Part shown: positions 55,399 through 64,000 of the stretch, piece by piece
Layout: each line of letters starts with the position of its first letter
How positions within the stretch are numbered: the stretch's first letter is position 1
DNA from: Euleptes europaea
Taxonomy: Eukaryota; Chordata; Lepidosauria; Squamata; Sphaerodactylidae
Assembly (NCBI RefSeq): GCF_029931775.1
Contig: NW_026612049.1
Location: 2,666,001-2,730,000, forward strand
DNA length: 64,000 nucleotides
Direction of reading: 5' to 3'
The notes under the pieces: generated by a model
What the model was told of the DNA's origin: nothing
The model's input: the letters and a program-made list of their open reading frames with translations, nothing else
Database searches by the model: none
Translations under genes and position numbers: made by a program

Positions 55399-55810
55399 CT
55401 GACTGACTGGCCAGCCTAAGATTTATGGCTGTTCCTCCTCACTCCCTTCCCAGACCAGCTGTTCTGCATCACTCGCTGGTGTTGACTCCTGCAAACACCT
55501 ACGACCAATGGCCTGCAATCTTTCGCTGCGTCGCCTCTCCTGCAAACTAAGCCGAACCTTTGATCTTCGAAGGCTAACTGGGCTGGGCGAGTCTGGAGGT
55601 GATAACCTTCTCTGTTCCTCTGCTCCTTCCCAATATGTACCACCTTCTTCTGCAACTGCCGTCTTTGCTGATTCAGACCTATGGTCCAGTCGCCCTGGTA
55701 AGACTTCCACTGGTGCATCACCCTGCTCTGCCACTCCTTCCTCCTCTTCTTCCGAGGAGAGTTCAGGCTGACTCATGACATTACGTGATTGGCCTTGGTG
55801 AGTTCTCACA

Positions 55811-57540
55811 AAAAAACCCTCACATCAAGCTTTTTCAAGTGCTGGCAAGAATACTTACCAAGAACAACTGTCTTTCAAGTCAAGCCTGGTAGAGGAGGCA
55901 TTACTAGGGCCCTTAGCTAGATTTTATAATAATCAGGAAAAATTCACAGCTGTGAATATTCATAATGTGGGAAGCATTGTAGAACTCTCACAGTCACTAG
56001 TTGGAAATTATTTTTGTGATATGGGGAAATCAGGACCAGGTGTACTGTCCTACAATGCAACATGTGATGAAGAGGACATGTAGAGTGTTGAAATATTTGA
56101 GGGACCTAGGTTCAAACCACACTCTGCCACAAAGCTTGATGAGGGATCTTGAGCTACCCTTATCTCTTAGCCTAAATTATCCCACAGAGTTATTGGGAGA
56201 ATAAAGTGGAAGAGTAATAATAATAATAATATTCATAATAATAATAATAGTCATAATAGACATAATAACATACTAAATAAATGCCTGCTTTTACATATAT
56301 CTCTCACTGAAGATTGTAGGGTGCAGGAATCAGGCATATACATGTATGTATAGACACTTTAAATCATATATTATCCCATATATGTGGTGAGGGAGATGCA
56401 TGCACAATGCTAATGTAAAACCACACATCCAAACATTTTGGCCAGTGATTGTGTCATTCAGTTCTGAAACACATAAATGCAGGAAAGATTTTGGAATTTT
56501 GGCAAACATATTGCTTAGCCTTGCAAGCCTCCTCATTCCCTTGGAAGAAAAATGTTCAATTGTGCCCATTTTCTGGCTGCTCTTCATAAAGTAACAAGAG
56601 TAAAGGTAACATCAGAAATACCATTTAAACAGCCAGAACACTGGGAATACCCTATAGGATGCTCATTTAATAAGCTAGAATGAGCAACTTTTAAATTAAG
56701 GATTCTCTCAGTGAGTCATATAGTAAAAATGCTAAAAAAATTAGATACTTTAAAAAACCTCTGTAACTGCAACATAAAGAAGAAAGTGTTAATAATAAGA
56801 CAAAGGCAATGAAGAAAGCCTTTTTATTTCCTTGGCCAAGTTTCAAATGAGTTTTCAAGGGCAAACTGTGCTTCTAATGTGTCGGAAGGAATATGCTTTC
56901 AAGTCTGCACCACAGAATTTCAACTTTCTGTATTAGTTACATTTGTTGGTGGTTTCTCTCTCTCTCTTTCTCTGTGAGTCCTCATGCTTAATTTAATCTG
57001 GCTGAATTTTCCCCTCCATACTTCCCTTCCTCTTATATGTGTGTGTGCTTTAGCACTCTTGAATCCTCTCATAATTTTAGCCCTTGAAAGAATATAGACT
57101 ATTGTTAGTTACACTATAATTGTGATCCCATTTGTTAAGGAAGGATTGCAAAGCAAAAAAAAAAAAGGATAATTTTGTTCAGTATCATCGAAGATATATT
57201 CAGTCATTGGCTTTCTCTCATTACTTCTTCCCTCCTGTTCAGCAAATGTTCATGAATGATAGATATTCTCAGAGTCAGCATTCTTGCCCCTACTATTGGC
57301 AGAGAGCCAAGAAGTGTTCAGGTTACAGCTTAGCATGACATCATCTTTTGGATCCTCCAAAACACTGGCAGGCTTACATAAAGAGAAAGTGTTGACTTTC
57401 CAATGTTATCCAAGCCAGAGAAAGAGTCAAAGAAAAAAAGAAGAAAAATTATTCTGGATAAGCTAACAGTATATAGTAGTTATGCTTTCATTCAAAATCT
57501 TATTGTAAACAACACAGGTAGCCTACAACACTAGACCAAC
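55811..57540. other. No gene; SINE trace and (AAT)n
   Basis: A weak tRNA-SINE trace lies at about 56095-56215 ('gggacctaggttcaaacc') and an (AAT)n microsatellite at about 56215-56262. Otherwise AT-rich with no recognised feature. Confidence 0.45.
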
Positions 57541-57551
57541 TGACTATATAG

Positions 57552-58564
57552 GTTCTTGTAGGTTATCCGGGCTGTGTAACCGTGGTCTTAGAATTTTCTT
57601 TCCTGACGTTTCGCCAGCAATTGTGGCAGGCATCTTCAGAGTAGTAACACTGAAGGACAGTGTCTCTCAGTGTCAAGGGTGTAGGAAGAGTAATATATAG
57701 TCAGAAAGGGGTTGGGTTTGAGCTGAGTATTGTCCTGCAAAAGTAATGTGCTAATCATTGTCCTGTATCAAGATAATGTGCTAATGAGGGTATGGTATGT
57801 TAATATGGAACCATTGTATCCTGAAGTGATCTGTTAATGTGTAATCCAAAGCTAATCTGCATGGCTATTGTTGAATGTTGTCTTTGTTAGTCTGGAGGTT
57901 TTCAGAACAGGAAGCCAAGCCTTATTCATTCTTAAACTCTCCTCTTTCCTGTTAAAGTTGTGCTGATGTTTATGAATTTCAATGGCTTCTCTGTGCAATC
58001 TGACAAAATAGTTGGTAGAATTGTCCAGTCTTTCAGTGTCTTGGAATAAGACCCTGTGTCCTGTTTGTGTCAGTCCATGTTCAGCCAATGCTGATTTCTC
58101 AGGTTGACCAAGTCTGCAGTATCTTTCATGTTCTTTTATCCTTGTTTGTATGCTGCGTTTTGTGGTCCCGATGTAAACTTCTCCACAGCTGCAAGGTATA
58201 CGATATACTCCTGCAGAGGTGAGGGGGTCTCTTTTGTCTTTTGCTGATCGTAGCATCTGTTGTATTTTCTTGGTGGGTTTAAACACTGTTTGTAGGTTAT
58301 ATTTTTTCAAAAGTTTCTCCATCCTATCAGTGACTCCTTTAATAAATGGCAAGAATACCTTTCCTATGGGAGACTGTTTTTCCTGAGTTTTCTGATTTTT
58401 GTTTGGTTTAATGGCCCTTCTGATTTCATTCTTGGAGTAGCCGTTTGCTAGCAGTGCGTGATTTAGATGATTAGCTTCTTCCTTGAGAAACTGTGGTTCA
58501 CAGATCCGTCTTGTACGGTCCATTAATGTTTTGATTATTCCTCTTTTCTGTCGGGGGTGGTGGT
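57552..58564 (-). mobile_element. Penelope-like element (family A), copy 3
   Basis: A 5'-truncated PLE with an 11-base duplication 'tgactatatag' on both sides (57541-57551 and 58565-58575). Its 3' end at 57552 starts 'gttcttgtaggttatccg', the family A terminal repeat. Unlike copy 1 there is no inverted repeat at the 5' end. The two copies are very similar, with small length differences in the 3' UTR (for example near 57740). Confidence 0.88.
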
Positions 58565-58685
58565 TGACTATATAGTTTGTATAGATAAGGTCATGGGTGC
58601 TTGATCTTGCAATGCACCTCTTCTTGAAAAATAGGGTTGCTTCTATAGAGAAATTTTGCTCCAGAGTGTGTTTGTTTAAATGCAT
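57852..58685 (-). CDS. PLE RT end plus GIY-YIG endonuclease
   Basis: The real PLE part ends at about 58564 (HHPRQKRGIIKTLMDRTRRI); the first ~41 residues (MHLNKHTLEQ onward) come from flanking DNA read through and are not part of the element. The rest matches copy 1 residue by residue, with GVYRIPCSCGEVYIG, IQTRIKEHERYC and AEHGLTQTGH of the GIY-YIG nuclease. The RT catalytic core is missing because of 5' truncation. Confidence 0.72.
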   Translation of the reverse strand: MHLNKHTLEQNFSIEATLFFKKRCIARSSTHDLIYTNYIVNHHPRQKRGIIKTLMDRTRRICEPQFLKEEANHLNHALLANGYSKNEIRRAIKPNKNQKTQEKQSPIGKVFLPFIKGVTDRMEKLLKKYNLQTVFKPTKKIQQMLRSAKDKRDPLTSAGVYRIPCSCGEVYIGTTKRSIQTRIKEHERYCRLGQPEKSALAEHGLTQTGHRVLFQDTERLDNSTNYFVRLHREAIEIHKHQHNFNRKEESLRMNKAWLPVLKTSRLTKTTFNNSHAD

Positions 58686-58689
58686 ATAC

Positions 58690-59010
58690 CTGACGTCCCC
58701 TAATCATCCACTTTCTGGGTTTTCCCCTGCTTTGCTCCAATCTTTCAAAACTGTTTTGCGCCACCCACTCGCCTGGGACATCCCCGCCGCAGACTTACCA
58801 GCCGAACGTGAGTTTGAGGAGGCCTGTGAGGCCTAAGAACCCACCCGCGATGGCTCAAGCCTCAGCAAGAGAGGCCAACAACACCGGCCTCTCCCCTCTG
58901 ATGAAGCGAGGCGGCTGGGAGAAACGGGGGCGGAAGACGCCCGCTCACTGGCCGCGCTTCAGGCCGACAGCCTCTGCTCCGCCCCAACCCAACAGCTTAG
59001 AAATGCTAGT
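58690..59010. other. GC- and CpG-rich tract, unassigned
   Basis: CpG-rich against an AT-rich background ('tgggacatccccgccgcaga', 'gaaacgggggcggaagacgc'). The forward frames 58597-58836 and 58808-59113 have no motif that I know. It could be the 5' part of a LINE, an LTR or a small CpG island. Confidence 0.3.
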
Positions 59011-59820
59011 CCCTCCCTTTTCTGATCATTCTGTTTATATCAAGCTTATATCGAGCGATATGAAAATGCTCATCAAAATGGCCACGACCCTTAGAGGAGT
59101 GCTGACACATTGACCTGTCAAAAATGCATCTAATAAGAGACAGGAGTTGAAAGGAGGGGTATGTATAAGCACTACTAAGGTCCCTTTCTCAGGTCACTGA
59201 AAGGGAATAGGCTCTGGGAAGGAGATATTCCAGATATGAGGTTTTGTTAAGGGATTACTGCCACAAAAGTGGGGTAGATCTATAGAGAGAACTGGAAGAG
59301 AGATTTGAGGAAGAATCTCCATACTTTGTTCTCTGGGGGACAGAGATTGTATAATCTCCAGACTTCCCTGTTAGCTAGGCAGTAGAGCCTGAATAGGAAC
59401 ATTTATAGGAAGTTCTGTGAACTGAATGTGGGAATTTAATTTAAGAATTTTAATTCTGTACTAACTAGGCCATCTATGCCTTCTCTGTAGTAAAACTTAT
59501 AAACTAGCTCTGGTTCTATACCTTTCCTACCTACTATTTCCCTCCAAGTCCATCCCTTGTACAGTGTTTAATAAATCTCTGTTACTTGGTTGTTAAATTG
59601 AAAAAAACCTCTGGTGTCTCATTTCTACTGAGGTAAAATAAGTAAAGGGACTAAGGAGAAAAATTAAAACTCCAATAGAATATTTTGGAAACCAGTCTCT
59701 CTCTTGCTCAGTACACACAGATCATGATACTTTCCTTTAACACCTATGTCTTTTGCCTCTGATGTGCTATTTTGCCATTGCATGTACTTTGGATTATGCT
59801 GCTTCAATTTGAATTGTACC
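59011..59820 (+). other. Possible LTR-like tract (weak)
   Basis: 'acagtgtttaataaatctct' at about 59560 followed by 'acctctggtgtctcatttct' resembles the R-U5 part of a vertebrate retroviral LTR. Clear TG...CA borders or a target duplication were not found. Confidence 0.25.
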
Positions 59821-59826
59821 TGCCAG

Positions 59827-60636
59827 TAGACTTGTGCAAAAAAAAAATAAAAAAAAAAATAAGGAAAATTTGGATTTGACTATATTGTACCCAGAAATTT
59901 TCTGGATTCTTGGATATTCCTGAATTCCCATATGAGTATGGAGGTTTCCCCCCCTGATTTTTCTTTTTTTTTGGGGGGGGGGTATCTGAAAAAAAAAGGC
60001 TCCATTATAGCCCATGGGGAATCCTTCTGGGGCTCAGGAGGCTGCTTTTTTTAACGTAGAAGCACCAAATTTGTAGCATAGCTGCTGGTGACCCTCCTTA
60101 GAGGAACCCCCAAGTTTGGTAAAAATTGGGTCATGGACTCCAATTTTATGGGCCCCCAAATAGGGTGCCACATCCACCCTCCATTGTTTCCAATAGAAGA
60201 AAAAATGGGGGGGGGGCTGAAAATTGGACCCCCTGACCCAATCTTTATCAAATGTAGGAGTTCTTCTAAGGAGAGTTACCAGCAGCAATGCAGAAAATTT
60301 GGTACCTCAAAAAATACTTCCCAGAGCCCTGTGAAGATTTCCCATAGGCTATAAAGGAGCCGAAGTGGGAGGAAAGCCCTGTGGAATCTGGTGTGAATGT
60401 GCCAAAGCATTTTTTCTTTTAACAGAGGTTTCTTTTTTTTATACTGCTGTTGCCAGCGATCTCAAAATGACCCCCCCCCCAAAAAAAAAGCATTTCCCCC
60501 CCAGCTTTTTCAGGATCAGGATTACTGGTTACAGTTTAAAAAGTCATTTTTTTCCCAGTTGAAAGAAAGCCGAAAAACACTAGTAAGGTATTTTCCGGCT
60601 TTTTTCTGGTTTGACTTTATTGAATGCACCCCTCTA
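59827..60636. mobile_element. hAT-like non-autonomous element with internal palindrome
   Basis: Ends are TAGACTTGTGCA and TGCACCCCTCTA, imperfect inverted repeats. Flanks 'cctgccag' and 'tctgccca' agree in six of eight bases, fitting an old hAT-type target duplication. Inside lies a large palindrome: arms about 60002-60150 and 60215-60358 with 'atagcccatgggga' and 'tcccataggctat' at the outer ends and 'gctgctggtgaccctcctta' and its complement within. ORFs on both strands are shadows. Confidence 0.6.
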
Positions 60637-61216
60637 TCTGCCCATGATTCTAGAAATTAACATCCATGCTGTAATAACAGTAAGTGTATTTAGGAAGTTA
60701 GCTTTGTTGTTTTGATGTACTTTGAACCCTCACTGGAACAAACAAATTAACAAACAAAACCAGTAGAAACTCCAACCAAACAAGACTAAACCAAAACACA
60801 GAAATAGAGCAAGCAACACACAGTACCATTGTATACCAAAATGCCCTCTGAAATCTGTTCCTGGGTGACAAATGATCCCAAGGAATGGCCAGGGCAATCA
60901 ATGGTCTGCTATGGGAGAGAGGAATCAACATGAAATCACCACCTTTCCATTTGCAGAAATATTCTACTGGATATTTAAGACAATCTAAATTATGTTTGCC
61001 AACAGGCCTGAAGAAAAATATCCCATCCCTGCAGATAATTGAGACAATGATACAGCAGGCAGTTATGGTTACTGGTGAATTGCTGGGAATACTTGAAATG
61101 TACTATCTAAATGCTAAATACTCTTATTATTTTCCCCCTTTCCCAAACAGGCAAAAATGTGGGCAAATATTTTACTAGACACTGATTAACATCTTGTGAA
61201 GCTAGATAATGGAGTT
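60637..61216. other. No gene seen
   Basis: A tract of 'aacaaac/aaccaaac' phrases at about 60735-60800; nothing else recognised. Confidence 0.45.
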
Positions 61217-61466
61217 AGGGTTGCCAGGTCTCCTGCTATGTTTGGAGACTTGACAATCCTTACCATTGCCTATCAGTGCATGAAAGGCCAACAGGGGGGA
61301 AATGGAGACTAATAGGAGGATGCCAGCATCATACTACCATGTCACATCATGATGTTGGGGGGACACTCTAGGATTTGCCAAAAATTCTACAGTTTAACTG
61401 ACATACCTTTTCCCACCCCCAAATGCTCCTGGGGTGGGGGTTCCAGGATGTGGCCTGGCAACTCTT
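61217..61466. mobile_element. MITE with 'gggttgccag' termini, copy 2
   Basis: Ends AGGGTTGCCAGG and CCTGGCAACTCT; interior 'atgtcacatcatgatgttgg' is similar in style to copy 1. No ORF. Confidence 0.55.
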
Positions 61467-61729
61467 GAGTGAAGAAACCTGGGAAGTAGAAACAAGCAGG
61501 CAGGCATGCCGGCATGTGGACACACAGGATAGTAGGCAATAAAGAGATCTGATGAGTAGGAAATGCAAAACTAGCATACAGTTGTTCAAGCAGAAGTGGA
61601 AGCTCACCTGGAAGCATTTATTAGAAGCCATTGTCAGCAGATCCACTGAACAAGTTGGTCTAAGTCAGGTGGGAGATATTGACTAGAATATCCCCTTCTG
61701 TTGATTTATTCCACCTTGGGGGTATGGCA

Positions 61730-61905
61730 TGCTGCAGTGTGCTGTGGCCTCTATTTTGCTCCAGTGGCGCCTTCATATTTAAATTATTGTGTATGTACGA
61801 TTGTACGGGCTAGTTTTTAATTACTGTTTTAATTGTTTAGGTCTAGGCTGGGGAGGGTGGATTATAAATTTAATAAAATAAATAAACACACACACACACT
61901 TACAT
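61730..61905 (+). mobile_element. LINE 3' UTR end with (CA)n
   Basis: 'ttttaattgtttaggtctag' followed by 'gggagggtggattataaatt' and 'taataaaataaataa' resembles the 3' UTR end of reptile L2-like LINEs, and a CA run follows (about 61886-61900). Confidence 0.5.
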
Positions 61906-62165
61906 ACACAGAAGAGATAATTCAACTGTTCTTCTTCCAAGTTGTGGATGCAACATGGAATCATTAGCCCCAGCCCTAATAGAGAAGAAAGGTTCACTGC
62001 AGTGTTATCGGCCTGACCTGGCCTAGTCCTATGACTTGGCAATGTTGTCTTTTATACTCTGTTTGCTTTAAATGGGATTCTGTAGCAATCTCCCTTTTTC
62101 TTCCTCTAAAAAAGGGATAGTGTAGATCCATTATTTGAAGTCTCCTTTTTTCCCACCCAAGGTGT

Positions 62166-62376
62166 TTTTGTTTTGTTTTTTGCCATCAAGTTACAACTGA
62201 CTTGGTGATCCCGTGGAGTTTTCAAGACAAGAGGTGGTTTGCCATTGCCTGCCTCTGCATCATGACCCTGGACTTCCTTGGAGGTCTTCCATCCAAATAT
62301 TAACCAGGGCTGACTCTGCCTAACTTTGGAAATCTAACAAGATCTGGCTAGCCTAGGCTATTCAGCTCAGGGCCTG
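62166..62376 (-). mobile_element. 5S rRNA-derived SINE, copy 2
   Basis: On the minus strand, 'ttagatttccaaagttaggc' and 'ctggttaatatttggatgga' are a diverged 5S core and 'acttgatggcaaaaaacaaa' the tail. It is older than the copy at 51.7 kb. Confidence 0.85.
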
Positions 62377-62630
62377 AGATATATATTATATGACTATTTG
62401 GATACTGTATCTTAAAGCCACGAACTCTAAAATAATAACTGACCGTTTCTCTCAACACAGCAGCCCAGCTTCAGGTAAGCCAAAACATATTAAGGCAGCT
62501 TTCTTGTAAGGCTCATCATCAGGTTAAAGGGAGTTTTTAGCAGAATGTGTAGATCTCTTTCCTGGCTGTGATTCCAGCATCAGTATTATCTCTGAATTTG
62601 ACAGTTAAAGAGGTCTTACTGATTTCAAAC

Positions 62631-62840
62631 TAGGGTTGCCAGCATCCAGGTGAGTCGAGGAAATCTCCCAAGAGTTACAACTGACTACATAGATCAGTCA
62701 CCCTAGAGAAAATGGCTGCTTTGGAGAGTGGACTGTATAGCATTATACCCTGCTAAGGTTCCTCCCTTCCCCAACCCTCTCCCTTCCCAGGCTTCATCCC
62801 TCAAATCTCCAGGAATTTTCTAACCTAGTGTTGGCAACCC
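62631..62840. mobile_element. MITE with 'gggttgccag' termini, copy 3
   Basis: Ends TAGGGTTGCCAGC and TTGGCAACCCT; the interior has 'gagaaaatggctgctttgga', 'atacc' and 'ctccaggaat' blocks common in lizard MITEs of this kind. 'tcaaac' flanks both sides, possibly part of an 8-base duplication. Confidence 0.7.
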
Positions 62841-63144
62841 TCAAACACTCATGATTTTATATAGAAATAAAATTCTGGAAGCATGCAAGCAGCTGCATAT
62901 AGAGGCTTACAGATGATCCTAAGTACTGATACCACCATATAGAATGAGTCAAATCAGCACTTTTACAGGAACAAATCAAAACATAATGCACATATTTCTG
63001 AGGGTCATAGTGAGCATGCAAATAGAATATTGTAAGGATTTCTGTAGTTTCTTTTTCTCCCCAACATTCAAGTCATGAATTCCTGCCATGATTCAGTTTA
63101 TATCCCATATGAGCTCAAGGCCACACATTTTCTATGTATGTAAT

Positions 63145-63288
63145 TCACAGTGGGTAGCCGTGTTAGTCTGTCTGGAGTAGTAGTATTTTCTGGCAGGGTA
63201 TGAGCTTTCCTTCTTCGAGCTCACGAAAGCTCATACCCTGTCAGAAAATATTTTTGTTAGTCTTTAAGGTGCTACTGGACTCTTGCTC
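63145..63288. mobile_element. Short hairpin retroposon with 17-base duplication
   Basis: A 144-base insert starting 'tcacagtgggtagccgtgtt' and ending 'gctactggactcttgctc', flanked by a perfect 17-base direct repeat 'ttttctatgtatgtaat' (63128-63144 and 63289-63305). It contains a 26-base stem ('tattttctggcagggtatga' and complement, two mismatches at most). I recall this 'gctcacgaaagctcatacc' repeat as widespread in amniotes. The 'gctcacGAAAgctc' part fits the second half of a hammerhead core, and a long target duplication points to target-primed insertion. Confidence 0.75.
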
Positions 63289-63314
63289 TTTTCTATGTAT
63301 GTAATAAGAGTTCG

Positions 63315-64000
63315 TTTTTTTTAAGTTTTAAAAGTTTTATTTCAATACACAAAACAAACATAAACATTCACATTCATACAATTTGTATAGAAATTACTAT
63401 TTAAGTTTACATTTGTTAAGTTACATTACCATCTTTTCAATATATCTTCATATCTAATAATGTATTTATTGTAAAGCATATATTGTTTAAATCTTTCTTC
63501 TTCTATTTTAATTTAACTTTATTCTTAATTTTCACCTATATAATTAAAGAGACATTCAATTTTTCTTGAAATTCTGAAATTTGTCTGTTATGTATAAAGG
63601 ATGTAAATTTTTACCATAATCACATATTTGGTTAATTTACTCATCCATTCATTCCATCCTGGGTATTTCTCTGCCTTCTATTTTGCTGCATGTTATTCTT
63701 GGCGCCATCACCATGTACTTGAATAATTTGCTATATATTTTTGGAATATTACTTGGTAAGATGTTGAGTAGCATATTTTGCATTTCATCGTGTATCTTTA
63801 TCCAATATTTTCTTGCTTTCTTGTATGTCCACCACATATGATAAAATATTGCACCTGTGTTCTGACATTTCCAACACTTCCCATTATAATCTTTGTTAGC
63901 TTTTGCTATATCTTTAGGGTGTAATAATTCTCCCTTAATATTTGACTTTCTGTAAATAAAGATTTCAAATTTTAAAACGAGTAAAATGTAACCAACCTTG
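63315..64000 (-). mobile_element. L1 LINE 3' part, runs off the window
   Basis: On the minus strand the frame from the window edge reads CWKCQNTGAIFYHMWWTYKK, the ORF2 zinc knuckle, then ARKYWIKIHDEMQNMLLNIL and WMSKLTKYVIMVKIYI, and the element ends in an A-rich tail at about 63315. It is a different, more diverged L1 subfamily than the full-length copy. Confidence 0.85.

Larger units (their letters stand above)
53639..55810 (-). mobile_element. Ty3/Gypsy LTR element, broken, LTR-sharing
   Basis: On the minus strand, in order: a C-terminal pol-like tail (about 55809-55423, with SSEEEEEGVAEQ and LQERRRSERLQAIG), an LTR (55398-55063), gag-like sequence (from about 55032; coiled [16 protein letters not shown], then [16 protein letters not shown]), reverse transcriptase-like sequence ([46 protein letters not shown]), and a second tail-plus-LTR (LTR 53974-53639). 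The tail and LTR thus occur twice in direct order, so two elements appear to share the middle LTR. Protease, RNase H and integrase were not seen. It is broken, with a few breaks, and the LTRs are close in sequence, so it is fairly young for a fossil. Confidence 0.85.

Overview
The window is vertebrate nuclear DNA, most likely from a squamate reptile (a lizard, possibly a gecko). The evidence is the repeat content: CR1 LINEs ending in the 'atgattctatgattct' type tail, a lizard-type tRNA SINE, 5S-rRNA-derived SINEs of the 5S-Sauria type, several Penelope-like elements (PLEs), L1 with a CpG-rich 5' end, and many hAT-like MITEs. I recognise no host gene exon. The window reads as an intergenic or large intronic region built almost entirely from transposons of different ages. 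Family names come from remembered motifs, not database searches.

Layout. 0-5.3 kb: two unrecognised ORFs, a Ty3/Gypsy pol fossil, a broken hAT (ZBED5-like) transposase, and a CR1-like ORF1. 5.3-12.6 kb: a palindromic repeat, a tRNA SINE, a 1.66-kb element with 'CAGCGCATTCCTGAG' inverted termini (called family D here), LINE fragments, and a PLE with a 12-bp target duplication. 12.6-19.5 kb: AT-rich sequence, then a simple-repeat and GC-rich tract that includes a ~0.9-kb mosaic of palindromic hairpins. 19.5-28 kb: family D copies, a 227-bp PLE palindrome, a CR1 3' end and a foldback element. 28-34 kb: LINE and SINE pieces and a second, older PLE family with a hammerhead-ribozyme-like end. 35-38 kb: a CR1 on the plus strand. 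38-39.3 kb: a family D copy holding a nested MITE and an LTR-like piece. 40.5-50 kb: one CR1 on the minus strand split by a solo LTR and by a full-length L1 with both ORFs open. 50-53.5 kb: L2-like LINE, 5S SINE, tRNA SINE and MITE. 53.6-55.8 kb: a broken Ty3/Gypsy element with two 336-bp LTRs. 57.5-64 kb: a third PLE insertion, hAT-like elements, a 5S SINE, a short hairpin retroposon with a 17-bp target duplication, and an L1 3' part.

The only element that looks capable of recent activity is the L1 at 43182-49097. Its insertion into CR1, the solo LTR in the same CR1, CR1 tails inside the older PLE, and the MITE inside family D give relative ages. The most interesting theme is the set of PLE-type ends that resemble hammerhead ribozymes and that occur also as short, ORF-less hairpin insertions with long target duplications. 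The second is the GC-rich hairpin mosaic at 17.9-18.8 kb.
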